From Aradus depressus (lineage: Eukaryota; Arthropoda; Insecta; Hemiptera; Aradidae), in NCBI GenBank assembly GCA_963662175.1, contig OY759214.1:12462001-12526000 (forward strand): DNA of 64,000 nucleotides. Reading direction: 5' to 3'. The notes under the pieces are model-generated. The model saw nothing but the letters and a program-made list of their open reading frames with translations. It was not told the origin of the DNA and did no database searches. A program made the translations under genes and the position numbers. Positions 42,841-53,819 of this stretch are shown in pieces (positions within the stretch are counted from its first letter, which is position 1; every line of letters begins with the position of its first letter).

Positions 42841-43518
42841 GTCAAAAAAGCAAACAAAAAACTAAATGATAATAAAAGCATAATAACTAAGCACATGCAA
42901 CTTTTAAACAAATAACGGTAAAATTAGAATGTATGAAACATACTGAAAATACGAGGAATGAATATAGAGAATTGGCAAAGTAATAATAAAAAATATAATA
43001 TAATATTATAGGATAATAATTCAGTAAATCAGTAAAAAATATGTAACCTTTCCAAAAATATATTTATTACCATTTTATTTCGAGTTAATAATTATTTTCT
43101 AGGTAACTTCTGTTCTATGCTTACCTATACATACATATATACTTTTTTTCTTCTCCCTGCCTGTAGTATTTATATTTACGTATTTATTTCTACTTTTCTC
43201 TTCTAAGTAGATTTTTTTGGATGCTGGGTTATAAATTCCTATAGCTCCTTCTTGGACTTATTTTTCCAGGTACATTTCCAAAGCAATTTTTAAGTTGAAC
43301 AACGCTGACATAGTGTAAAAACTTATAATAAATAAATAAAACAATCTTCTTTTGCAATGGAATCAACAATATTTCAGATATATGCTTTATTTATAAATTT
43401 CCATTAGGAAGTAGGCTTATGAAATACCGGCGCTGTCTGTGTGTCTGTTTACTCCTAACAACTGCGCAACGCTTTGAACGAATTTTTAAACATTATATAT
43501 ATTTATTTGTAGTTAGTT
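42841..43518. other. AT-rich; foldback-element leader near 43290
   Basis: No gene. TAAGTTGAACAACGCTGACA at 43291-43310 and ATAAATAAATAAAACAATC match the leader of the foldback at 37918, so a single-arm relative sits at about 43285-43380. Confidence 0.4.
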
Positions 43519-43685
43519 ATTGTGACTCATGCCCGGGCTTTAACTAAGAGGTCATATCGCCTATTGGACATGAACCCGACTCTGCTGTGGTCCTCCCCGT
43601 AAATTTTTATTCACTTAGGGTAGAGTCTTTAACGAGTACCTGAAATCGTACAGGCTCGGGACCATCGCTTAACGTCCCGGCGTGT
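43519..43685 (-). mobile_element. SINE-A fragment
   Basis: Reverse strand: GTGACTCATGCCCGGGCTTT to GGGACCATCGCTTAACGTCC, with an internal deletion after CGCCTATTGGACATG. Confidence 0.78.
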
Positions 43686-43734
43686 ATTTCTTTATATACA
43701 TATTTACAACTCACATATCATTTGTCATTAGTAA

Positions 43735-43990
43735 GTGTGATAAGCTGAGCAATGTCAAGTGCTTGGCTGTACTGCTGAGGTACCTATGTAACTGAAGAGA
43801 AGCAGGTCCCTCTGCCATGCCCGTTTAAGGCGTCGGAGTGGATTTGTGAGGAGAGTTGTCTTCAATGAGTCGTAGTTTAATGAACTGGAGTGACTGAAGG
43901 CGTTGTATGTTTGATCTCCATATCTCGATACCGTAAGTCTAGATGGGTTTTCGTATGGTGTTGTATTTGTGAAGTTTGTTCTCGCGACAT
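43735..43990 (-). pseudogene. Jockey-like RT C-terminal fragment
   Basis: Minus strand: KLHKYNTIRKPI, a stop or W, TYGIEIWRSNIQRLQSLQFI then KLRLIEDNSPH. The TYGIE-W and I-LQ--Q patterns are those of Jockey/CR1-like RT ends. Stops are present. Confidence 0.65.
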
Positions 43991-44509
43991 AATGCCGATC
44001 GTATCAATATTTATATTTAAGACAGTTTTATCAAGACAAGTGCATTTTGGTTAGTAACTCCTTACTATGTGCAATATATCCACCGGTTCTTATATATTTT
44101 TCTCTTTCTATCGATATAATTAATCATCGTGTCTTTTAACACGTTGCAGAGGGGGTGGGGCGGAGATCCCAAGTATATTCTATATAACTAGAAATACTTC
44201 CTTCTCTCTTCAAGCCGGTTTGACCACTTCCCGGACTTCGCCATACTAAGCACCACTTTCAAACATGATACTTTCGATACTTCGCTCAACTTTCTCTGTT
44301 TTTTTTCGTCTACTTCTTGAAGGTAAACTATCCACAAATTTAACATTGAAATCGACCTCCCCGAGTTAACATAAGGCCTTGCCCTTAATATTGTACCCTG
44401 TGTTGGTAAACAGAATGTAATATTCTCAAAGTTTTCATCAGATGATTTCTGAGAAGTTTGGAAAAAATAAATAACGCGTAATTATTTTTTTTTTTTATAA
44501 CAGTCATCA

Positions 44510-44760
44510 ATCGTTTACTATCCAATCTATACGAATTATAGAGCAAGTTATGTGATCGCTTAGAAATTCGATATCGACATTTCACTGGAATTTCATGTTT
44601 TCCGACCACCTGAATTTAAAAATGAAAAACACACATATCTCACCCATTTACCCGAATTTCCCAATGTCAAGTACTCCCACAGAAGAGCTAACAGGAAACG
44701 GTTAAGAGCATTGGATGCTTAGGTCCCTAGATGTACACACCAGCCCTCCCAACATATCTA
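44510..44760 (+). repeat. R1 fragment followed by non-LTR 3'-UTR fragment
   Basis: To 44640: inverse R1 left-end text (GCTTAGAAATTCGATATCGA). From about 44690: GGTTAAGAGCATTGGATGCT and TAGGTCCCTAGATGTACACA match, inverted, the sequence downstream of the RNase H remnant at 49260-49330, so it is the 3' UTR of the same retrotransposon family. Confidence 0.55.
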
Positions 44761-44860
44761 TCTATAGTGTTTACAGAAACGCAGATATTTCATTTTTTGA
44801 TTCAGAAAACTAAAAATTTCGGTGAAAATCTCAGCCATTGAGAGCCACAGCTTTATAAAT

Positions 44861-44863
<3 letters not shown>

Positions 44864-44913
<50 letters not shown>
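44864..44913. repeat. (AT)n microsatellite
   Basis: About 24 AT units, followed by ATTCATTCATT. Confidence 0.92.
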
Positions 44914-44916
<3 letters not shown>

Positions 44917-45294
44917 TTCATTATAGTAGAAAATTTCTTATCAGTAATACATTTCCTGGTTGGCTTAAATAGGACTATGATGATATATGATAAAACAATA
45001 TTCATTAAGTCCACGTGAGCCTTGTTATGATATGGTAATTATTTATATTATTCTGCTTTATCAGCGCAAATAGAAAATATATGATTATTTATAATGATAA
45101 TGGTGTAATTTCAAAATTAGATTTGTCCGAAATGATTCTCTAAAACAGCTCTAAGGAATTTTGTATACATTGAAGAGGGAGATCCCCAACCAATTTTGGT
45201 TAAAATCGGATTCGCAAAAAGTGTTGAAAAGCAGATAATTAAAATGACAAACCAACCTATTTAGGTATAATTAGGATAGGTTTTTTTTTATCAA

Positions 45295-45460
45295 TTACAT
45301 GACATCACACAGACTCGGGATCGACGTACACTGTCCCTTCCGAAGGACGGCGTGCTCAAATTTTTTCACATGCCAGGTTAAAAACCGGAAGACTAGGGTT
45401 AGGATTGAACCCATGACATTTTGCACTGTAGGTACCACCTGCGCCACTTCTCGTAATTTT
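45295..45460 (-). mobile_element. SINE-A fragment, decayed
   Basis: Reverse strand: ATGACATCACACAGACTCGG, CCGAAGGACGGCGTGCTC, then a degraded head (TTGAACCCATGAC, CACCTGCGCCACTTC). Confidence 0.7.
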
Positions 45461-45593
45461 TGAAAGTACCTTCTTTTATAGTCAACTAATGTATATGTTA
45501 TGGTAAATGTTATTTACAACATAAGTTGAATTAACCACATTGGATAGGTGAAACATTATTGTACTCACTTTTGTCAAATGGCTGGGTGACTTT

Positions 45594-46003
45594 GCCCATT
45601 GACCGATGAATGTGCACAGTAGACGCTTTACTCACATTTTGCACATTGACCGGTGAATGTGCACAGTAGACGCTTTACTCACATTTTGCACATTGACCGG
45701 TGAATGTGCACAGTAGACACTCTACTCATATTTTGCACATTGACCGGTGAATGTGCACAGTAGACACTCTACTCATATTTTGCACATTGACCGGTGAATG
45801 TGCACAGTAGACGCTCTACTCATATTTTGCACATTGACCGGTGAATGTGCACAGTAGACACTCTACTCATATTTTGCACATTGACCGGTGAATGTGCACA
45901 GTAGACACTCTACTCATATTTTGCACATTGACCGGTGAATGTGCACAGTAGACGCTCTACTCATATTTTGCACATTGACCGGTGAATGTGCACGTTACTC
46001 TAC
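45594..46003. repeat. 47-bp minisatellite, nine copies, hairpin in each
   Basis: Exact 47-bp period from about 45594, unit GCACATTGACCGGTGAATGT-GCACAGTAGACGCTCTACTC-ATATTTT. GCACATT and AATGTGC pair around GACCGGTG in every copy. Variation is limited to GACGC/GACAC and TTTACTCAC/TCTACTCAT. Confidence 0.95.
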
Positions 46004-46655
46004 TCATATTTTCCGTAAAATATATACTAAAATCATCAGTACTGCTCAAAGAAAATTATATTTCTTCGATAGATATAATTTGTGCTTCAATTACCTTATA
46101 TTTATAGAAATCCATTCAGTGGGAACAAAGTATTTTTATGTCAAGTATTGCGGCTTTTTCAAGTTTCGGATTCTCCCTAAAAAACTCCATTATAAAAGAA
46201 TTTGTCAGGATGGCTCAACCTGCCAGATTTGTAGGGTGGCTTCTACAGATGGTGGCTACTACAGATGGTGGCTCCTATAGACGCAAGCTGGGGTTGACTG
46301 ACCGACCCCTCAGATATTATTTAAAAATATATTTTCTTCTCTTCTTTTTTCTAGAGTTGTATCGTCTAAAAATAGGAAAACAAATAGTGACAGTAAAAAA
46401 AATCATAAGGAATCCAATAGAAATCTTTAGTTAAAAACGTCAAATCTCATAAATGATGAAGTCAGATTGGAATGCAAATTACACGATTTCACTCATTGAT
46501 GAAGAATTCTGAAATATACATTTACAAAGTAATTGCAAATGTCGTCTCCTGCTTTTATTTATTTATTTTATTGATATGCAGAAACCTGTTTTTTGTGTTG
46601 ATCGCCTTGTATAAAAATTATTTTTATAAATCATTTAAATATTTTGATTTTTTAC
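46004..46655. other. No identified gene; one small tandem duplication
   Basis: AT-rich, with a short duplication of CTACAGATGGTGGCT at 46246-46275. Nothing else is recognised. Confidence 0.45.
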
Positions 46656-46935
46656 ATATCATATCGTCTATCACCACGAAATAGCGCTCTGGTCATGATG
46701 CCGACTCTACTATGAGAGTCCTAAATTTTCCCTACCCTAAATTTTTATTCACCTAGGATAGGGGTGTTTAACGAATACCTGATATTGTACAGGCTCGGGA
46801 CCATCGTTTAACGAAGGACGGCGTGGTCAATATTTTTTCACCTCCCAGATAAAAAACCTTAGGCCTCGGGAAGGGTTTCGAACCCGCGATTATTGAGCTC
46901 AGTAAGGAAACACGCTCTGAGCTACATATACGATG
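46655..46935 (-). mobile_element. SINE-A, decayed
   Basis: Reverse strand: CATATCGTCTATCACCACG, CCTACCCTAAATTTTTATTC, CGGGACCATCGTTTAACGA, and head GTTTCGAACCCGCGAT to GAGCTACATA. Confidence 0.8.
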
Positions 46936-47042
46936 TGGCCATTATAGGACTTTCAACCTCCACCCCCCTCTCAAGTATATTTCATACTGGCATTGGGTAT
47001 AAGAAAGTCACACTCAGAATTACCTACCCTGTACAATGAACA

Positions 47043-47796
47043 AACAAAACCGCTGAGAGTACCGAGTAATGAGGGAGGGTGAACTGAACAAAACCGCTGA
47101 GAGTACCGAGTAATGAGGGAGAGTGAACTGAACAAAACCGCTGAGAGTACCGAGTAATAAGGGAGAGTGAACTGTACAAAACCGCTGAGAGTATCGAGTA
47201 ATGAGGGAGAGTGAACTGAACAAAACCGCTGAGAGTACCGAGTAATGAGGGAGAGTGAACTGCGCAAAACCGCTGAGAGTACCGAGTAATGAGGGAGAGT
47301 GAACTGAACAAAACCGCTGAGAGTACCGAGTAATAAGGGAGAGTGAACTGTACAAAACCGCTGAGAGTATCGAGTAATGAGGGAGAGTGAACTGAACAAA
47401 ACCGCTGAGAGTACCGAGTAATGAGGGAGAGTGAACTGCGCAAAACCGCTGAGAGTACCGAGTAATGAGGGAGAGTGAACTGAACAAAACCGCTGAGAGT
47501 ACCGAGTAATGAGGGAGAGTGAACTGCGCAAAACCGCTGAGAGTACCGAGTAATGAGGGAGAGTGAACTGAACAAAACCGCTGAGAGTACCGAGTAATAA
47601 GGGAGAGTGAACTGTACAAAACCGCTGAGAGTATCGAGTAATGAGGGAGAGTGAACTGAACAAAACCGCTGAGAGTACCGAGTAATGAGGGAGAGTGAAC
47701 TGCGCAAAACCGCTGAGAGTACCGAGTAATGAGGGAGAGTGAACTGAACAAAACCGCTGAGAGTACCGAGTAATGAGGGAGAGTGAACTATACAAA
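47043..47796. repeat. 44-bp minisatellite, 17 copies, with four-unit higher-order period
   Basis: Unit AAAACCGCTGAGAGTACCGA-GTAATGAGGGAGAGTGAACT-GAAC repeats every 44 bp. Variants occur in order: TAATAAG..TGTAC, TATCGAG..TGAAC, TGCGC, TGAAC, seen as copies 3-6, 7-10 and 13-16, giving a 176-bp higher-order unit. Because 44 is not a multiple of three, all three minus frames cycle and stay open; these are not genes. Confidence 0.96.
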
Positions 47797-48494
47797 ACTG
47801 ATTAGTATAAGAAATTTATGTACTCACTAAATAACATATAAAAATTAGGTCGTCATATCGGTTACTAATGCTAAAAAAAGCGCTCTGGGACCCACTTGAT
47901 AGTGATTTAGGAATGAAAAATTCGATTGTACTTCCAAGTAGATACATTCTCAAGAACTTTCTCTTTGTGCACTCAGTGCATTTCGATGAAATTCGGAAAA
48001 TTTCAAATAAACAATGACTTTTTATTTATCATTATTATTATTATTATTTTTCATTTTGAAAGAAATTACGTAGTTGGAAAAACCTTTGTTCTTATTTCCA
48101 CCTTCTTAGTTCATACTGTTATTTCTATTTTATTTTTTTCAACAGTCTGATTATACTTACACAAATGTTTGAGAGCTGGTGATCGATTGACAAATCGAAA
48201 GTTGTCTGGCATATAGATTCGCCTCTTTTTCAATCGGCTTAAGTTGTTTTACCGCTGACGACTCCTTAAGGAACTTGACTGAATCAAAGATTTGTAAATG
48301 ACAACTTGTGAATGGAACTTCCTGTTTTGATATTTTATGAAATAATTGATAAAAAAAAAAAAAAAAAAACTATTTGGGAGGTCATTGTGAAGGTCGTTGC
48401 AGGTGAAACATTTACTTATTTCGTTGGACTTGATAACTACATTTGCATATGTAGTATATATATTTTTTTTTTTGGTGAGGGGGGGGGAGAACGA
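47797..48494. other. AT-rich, nothing coding
   Basis: A short SINE-A remnant (GCGCTCTGG near 47880) and A/T runs. No gene is seen. Confidence 0.45.
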
Positions 48495-48740
48495 AAAATG
48501 TAATCGGTCAAAATTCAATGTCGAGTTTTCAACAGAATTTCATGTTTTCCAAACTCATTCCAAAAATGAAAAAAAAATGTCTGTCTGTGTGTCTCATTTT
48601 ATATGTGAATCCAGAAGCCTCTAGTACAACATCTATTGATTTTTAGCCAATTTTACGAAAGGAAAGAAGGGGGATTAGGGAGGAGGCTTAACATAAAAAC
48701 TCTTAACAGCCAACGGTCGTTGACACAATTTCCTTTTTGG
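48495..48740. repeat. R1 copy
   Basis: AATCGGTCAAAATTCAATGTC, GAATTTCATGTTTTCC, then GATTTTTAGCCAATTTTACG and CTCTTAACAGCCAACGG (first string 48501-48521). Confidence 0.55.
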
Positions 48741-48966
48741 AATCTGGGGGACGGGGAAAAATGAAATTCCTATAAAAACAACATGGAGTAATGAACCACC
48801 ACCATGAACCTCTTGGTGTAGTACAGAGAGTGGGGGACGGCTTGATGTCCCTTCCAATCTCCGACAGACAGTATCTCCCGTGTTAAAAATCAATCAAACA
48901 TTTCTCCTCTATTAATTTCTTTATGTTATTGTTTAATTAGGCAACATTTTTTATAATAACCGATCT

Positions 48967-48993
48967 GATATATATATATATATATATATATAA
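48967..48993. repeat. (TA)n microsatellite
   Basis: About 13 TA units beside AT-rich DNA. Confidence 0.85.
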
Positions 48994-49116
48994 TATGAAA
49001 ATGTTTATGTTGTTAAATAAATAAAAATATAAATAATAATTAATAATTGAATTAACAATAACGAAATAACAACCAAAACAAAAAGAATAAATAATAAAAT
49101 TTCCAAGTAGAATTAC

Positions 49117-49200
49117 CACATTTCCTGTAGAAATTTTATCTCTTTGGTCTTTTACTAAATTTTGATTTCTACAGTAGTTTTTCGAAAAGGGCATGGGGCG
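49117..49200. repeat. R4 left-part copy
   Basis: CCACATTTCCTGTAGAAATT, GGTCTTTTACTAAATTTTG, TTCGAAAAGGGCATGGGGC; the same as at 63858 up to GGGC, then G-rich sequence reminiscent of the MITE that interrupts the copy at 18.4 kb. Confidence 0.65.
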
Positions 49201-49259
49201 GAGGGGGGGAGTGGGGGGTATTTTTTTCATACATCACAAAATGTATGTATATATGTGTA

Positions 49260-50020
49260 GGCTGGTGTTTTACACCTAGGGACCTAAGCATCCAGTGCTC
49301 TTATCCCTTCCCTGGAAGCGCTGGGCTTCCCCCTTATTTTTTTTTTATTTTTTTTTTTATTTTTTTTTTTTCCTAACGCATCGGCTACTATGTTCCCCCT
49401 TATTTTGTTACCTGTATGTTTGTACTACCTAAACCAAGTCCTTCATGAAGTATGTACTCACTCTCCCAGGTTCCTTAATGAAACTGAGAATGTTCCCGTG
49501 GTCCAATCTTCTAAAATCCTCCTCTGTGATTATATCTTTACCAAACATGTGGAATCTCGTTCGCGCGTATCCCGAGCATATACCCAGGAAGTGTGCCGCC
49601 GTCTCACATCTATCACAGATAGGACTGTCTTTGAGTCCTACAGTATGTAGATGTCTATTGAACGGACGGTGTCCTGTGAAAACTCCAGTCAGTTGCCGAA
49701 GCTCGTTCCTTCTGAGGTTCAGGATCCCATCCTTTAACACCTTGGACTCCCCTCCCAGGAACATCTTCGACTGTCTGCATGTAGTCTTTTCTCTCCATGT
49801 ACGCTGCAAAAGATCTTTAGTCCACTCTTTAATCCAGGTTCGGTATGCCTCCCGAGATATTCCTAGTACCGGTTCTGGTCCCATGAAGGGTTTACTTGAA
49901 CCTTCCTTGGTTAGTCGGTCTGCCTCCTCGTTTCCCTGAATCCCCGAGTGTCCGGGAACCTAGTAGAGTACCGATCTGACAACTCTCCTTTGCAATGTTT
50001 ATACACCATTGGAGGATGGC
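49260..50020 (-). pseudogene. Non-LTR retrotransposon: RNase H C-terminus and 3' end
   Basis: Reading leftward on the minus strand: QRRVVRSVLY, a stop in place of W, VPGHSGIQGNEEADRLTKEG, then AYRTWIKEWTKDLLQRTWRE, ELRQLTGVFTGHRPFNRHLH, CDRCETAAHFLGICSGYART and the stop near 49429. V-GHSGI-GNE-AD is the last RNase H motif with its catalytic Asp; the C-x2-C..H..C knuckle near the end is typical of I/R1/Jockey-group ORF2. An A-rich stretch at 49330-49375 and UTR to 49260 follow. Confidence 0.88.
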
Positions 50021-50744
50021 AGGATGACGCGGAAGAACCTCCCTGTGATGAGGCATACACATTGTCACTTACAACCTACGCACAATTTGATGCATATGCT
50101 ATATTTAAAACATTATAATTTGCATAATTTTTAAAGATTCATAACAAGGAAGTTCTCTGTCTAAGGTTAGGATAGGTTGGTTTATATATTTGTAGAATGC
50201 ATATCCTGTAATGCAACATTGCAAGCAAATTTGAGGTCAGGGCTCTTCCACTCGAAATGACCTTAAGCCATTTCATTTATATATTCCTATTTATATATTT
50301 ATAGATCTTCTCATGGTTGAGTGGTCTACCTGCCGTTGTGATAATGTTAGGATTTCTCGATCTATTATTATAGTTTTTTAAAATTTTATCATAATAAGAA
50401 ATTTCATGTTAAAATAGAAGCTAAAATAAGAAGGCAACCTATAAAAAGGTCCTTACCATATAGCACGCCCTTCCTGCCCTAACACGGGGGGTGTCAAATA
50501 CAGAAGGAAGAGACTACCTTTATTTTTTATTATTTTTTTTAAAAACTTATAATGATTATTTGCATAATTTTTGTTCATTTTTGACACCCTTATACCTTTT
50601 GTATAGAGAAGTATTTAATTTGTGCGAAAATCCGAGATCGAGTTTTCAACGTCTTTTCACGATTCAAGGTTCCCTTGACTAGGTTTTGAACATTTTTGCG
50701 ACGATGTCTGCCTAAGTGTGTGTATGTGTAAGTGATTGCCATCT

Positions 50745-51090
50745 TTGTTAGTTATTACTTGTCCTCCGAGCTTTAACAACGAGGTCATATCGCCTACTAC
50801 CAGATATACTACTAGATCACTCTTTCGTGGCTTTGGTGGACATGAGACCGACTCTATTATGAGAATCCTAAATTTTGCCTATCCTAAATTTTTATTCACT
50901 TGGGTTAGATAGCTTTAAATGAGCTCCTGATAATCGTGCAGGCTCAGAACCATCACTTACCTTCCCATCCTAAGGACATAGTGCTCAAGGTTTTTTCACA
51001 TATCAGATGAAAAACTTAAGGGCCTAGGCCGGGTTTCGAACCGGCGTTTTGACTCAAGCACAATAGCTCTAAGCTACCAGCGCCCTTTGA
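50745..51090 (-). mobile_element. SINE-A, full length, diverged
   Basis: Reverse strand from TCCGAGCTTTAACAACGAGG to GGGTTTCGAACCGGCG and CTACCAGCGCCCTTTG. It has an extra ATACTACTAGATCA in the terminal block. Confidence 0.85.
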
Positions 51091-52000
51091 ATGAAGCTTG
51101 AATGAAGAGCACTTTACTTTGAGATCTAAGTAAATTTTACATGTCGCTTGATTCCTGAACTAATCAAAAATATTATATTATTATAAGTATTATTTTTATT
51201 AAAAACTATTAAAGAATAAAGATTAAAAAATAAGAGAAGATAATATGACATTTTTATTTCAGCCTCTTTTGTGCAGACCATTGTCCCTCCCATTCAATTC
51301 ATTTCCTACTGGCATTACTGGCTATAAGAACCTCTTAGAATTACGCTTTACAATGAAATAAAGAAAGCTGCAGACGTGATCTGTACAAAAGTTGTACTGC
51401 AAGAAAGTCCTGTTAAGGCCCCACAACATATATATATTTTTATTTTTTTTTCTCATGAAATATATTATAATATACGAGTCTGTATATAATTTTTCTAGCA
51501 AAAATTTAAAAGAAGAAAATTGTTACAAGAGAGAAGAGAAAAAGGTCTTATTAAATACAAATAAAATAACGACTACACAACATTACAAGGCTCAAAACGT
51601 CATTATGTAAATATTTTGGTAGGATGAAAAAAAGTCAATTAGTTATATGACACTAATTTTCTAACGTTTTATTTTATACTAGTCAAACTCACTATGCGTT
51701 GCAATGGCTATTTGTGTAATAAAAAAAAAAAAAAAAAAATTGAAAGTCGTCAAACCACTTTTTAAACCGTTCCAGTGATGTGTCAAACATAACCAATAAG
51801 TTTGAGTGCAATAGCTTCGACAGTTTCGCATCCTATAAGCCTCACACAGGGTTTGCCGTTTTGGTGGCATTTTATTTATGCAAATTCACCTATTGATGAA
51901 TTCATATGGTAAGGTTAGGGTAAAACGAAGTCTCAAACACTTTCTGTGCTCTATATAATTCAATACATAACAATTTACGTCAATTCGTGTAGAGAAGGCA
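51091..52000. other. AT-rich, dispersed repeat pieces only
   Basis: TTTCCTACTGGCATTACTGG at 51303 belongs to the repeat also seen near 37600 and 46980. The poly(A) at 51720 and AT-rich DNA carry no gene. Confidence 0.45.
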
Positions 52001-52045
52001 CAAAATGGGAGGGTGGGTACGGGGAGGTAAGATAAGAGGTTAAGT

Positions 52046-52365
52046 TTTATGACTCATGCCCGGGCTTTAACTATGAGGTCATATCGGCTACTACCAGAGC
52101 GCTCTTTTTTCACTCTGGTGGACATGAGCCCGACTCTACTGTGGAAGTCCTAAATTTTGCCCCTAAATTTTTATTCACCTAGGGCAGGGGTCTTTAACGA
52201 GTAGCTGACATCGTACAGGCTCGGGACCATGGCTTAACGTCCCATCCGAAGGACGGCGTGCTTAAGTTTATTTTACCTCCCAGATAAAATAAACTTAGGA
52301 CTTCGAACCCACGATCTTGAGCTTAGAAGACAAGCACGCATACCACTGAGCTACCTGCGTCCTCA
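52046..52365 (-). mobile_element. SINE-A, nearly full length
   Basis: Reverse strand: ATGACTCATGCCCGGGCTTT to CACTGAGCTACCTGCGTCCT. The left flank CACAAAATGGGAGGGTGGGT is shared with the copy at 39529, so both may come from one larger duplicated unit. Confidence 0.88.
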
Positions 52366-52439
52366 GGTAAGGGTAGTGTAGAAAGAAGTCTCAAACATTT
52401 TCCACGCTCTATATAATCTAATACAAAACATTTTATGCC

Positions 52440-52800
52440 AATTCGTTCAATGATGAGGTTTTGAAATTACATATGAATTTTCGGGTCAATGCATACCTAT
52501 ATTATATAATGCATACCTATTATTATATGACTGTTATTAGAGTTTTTGTGATAATCCCCCATTCCCCTATGATCGAGTTGGCTGAAAACTAATAGGCGTT
52601 GTCCTTATAGAATTCTGAATACACTTATAAAAATTTCGTGTCTATGCATTCATTTTATCGAGAGTTATCGTGTTCACAGACACACATCAATTCATTTATT
52701 TTTTATTCTTTGAAATCAAGAGTCGAAAAACATGAAATTCCACTGAAAACTCAAAATCGAATTTCTGACCGATTACATAACTTCCCTTATGTTTCGTGTA
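52440..52800. repeat. R1 copy, reverse orientation
   Basis: TATGACTGTTATTAGAGTTT, GTTGGCTGAAAACTAATAGG, then ACTCAAAATCGAATTTCTGA and CCGATTACATAACTTCCC. The complete left end is visible. Confidence 0.6.
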
Positions 52801-53470
52801 GGTGGGGTACTAAAATATGAACTTTACATAATTTTGATTTTACTGGTTATGTTGAGTATAATGATGTGATGATGACATTTTGACTGAGGATTCCTGCATA
52901 ATTATTTCTGCATGTCAACTTTGATTGATGACAATATTCTTGGAAAGAATTGAGTTCACATGGAGTCAAGTTGATCACTTGCGCAAGTCAATCCGTTTAG
53001 TTTATATTCCAAAGGTAATCCTGAGCATGCTCTGAAATTGTTGAGTTCCTTTGTAAATTATTTTTCAAAACGTTATTTAAAAAAATTAATTATTTATTGT
53101 TGGTTCTGCCACAGTTTTACACTCCATATAAACAATTTTATATTGTGTTAAAGTAAAATGTCCTCCATTAACATGACTTTCTTATACCAATCATGTTTTT
53201 AACAGATCACTCTTCCTTCCCCATTCTTCCTCTCAAATTCATTTTATACTCGTATTACTCAGTATTTGAATGTAATGTGTTGGCGTGGCGGAAGAGAAGG
53301 GGAGGGAGAGTTATTTGTAAAAATGTAGTTGGTATAAATTATGCTGTCACATCATCATATTTTATTTTTTACTTAATTTTTTTATCCTTTTTAATAAAAA
53401 GCTACCAATAATAAAAGGATGTTTTACAATTTGTTGCTATGTTAAATAATTATTAACAACAGAATTTATT
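52801..53470. other. AT-rich, nothing recognised
   Basis: Short frames only. Fragments near 53170-53260 resemble the dispersed TACTGGCATTACT repeat. Confidence 0.4.
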
Positions 53471-53473
53471 TTA

Positions 53474-53516
53474 ACCACAACTAGTTTCGTCAGTCAAGCC
53501 GACATCATCAGGTGGT
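53474..53516 (-). ncRNA. Hammerhead-ribozyme-like motif E (best preserved)
   Basis: Minus strand: stem I ACCAC, core CTGATGA, extra T, stem II GTCGG / CTTGA / CTGAC (one G-T wobble), GAA, helix III palindrome ACTAGT, T at the cleavage position, stem I partner GTGGT. All helices close, and all differ in sequence from motif A at 2754, so the pairing is maintained by compensating changes. Confidence 0.62.
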
Positions 53517-53819
53517 GAATCTAAACATACATAAACCAATATAGTCTATAATTTGCGAATAATCAAAACTCATGTCAATCATTAACAATATCACAATATC
53601 AAAATTTAAAAAAATACAACAATGCAAATAGTTACACACAAAATCGTTCTTGAGTGTGAGATCTCACAAAGTTTGCACCTTGTGTAATATTAAATTCCGT
53701 TGAAAAATCGATCTCGCATTATTGCACGATTACAATATTTTCTTATACTAAAAGTGTATGGAAGTAAAAAAGTAAACTGTTTCTTTACAATCACTACAGT
53801 GCAATACTATACATGTATT

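Noticed and set aside
45594..46003. CRISPR array
   Set aside because: There are no unique spacers; the whole 47-bp unit repeats, and the host DNA is eukaryotic.
46971..47795. Three overlapping minus-strand frames of 227-274 codons
   Set aside because: They are the three phases of one 44-bp minisatellite and encode the same text cyclically.
49390..49939. Plus-strand frames of 86 and 164 codons
   Set aside because: They are shadows of the minus-strand RNase H region, which has clear family motifs.
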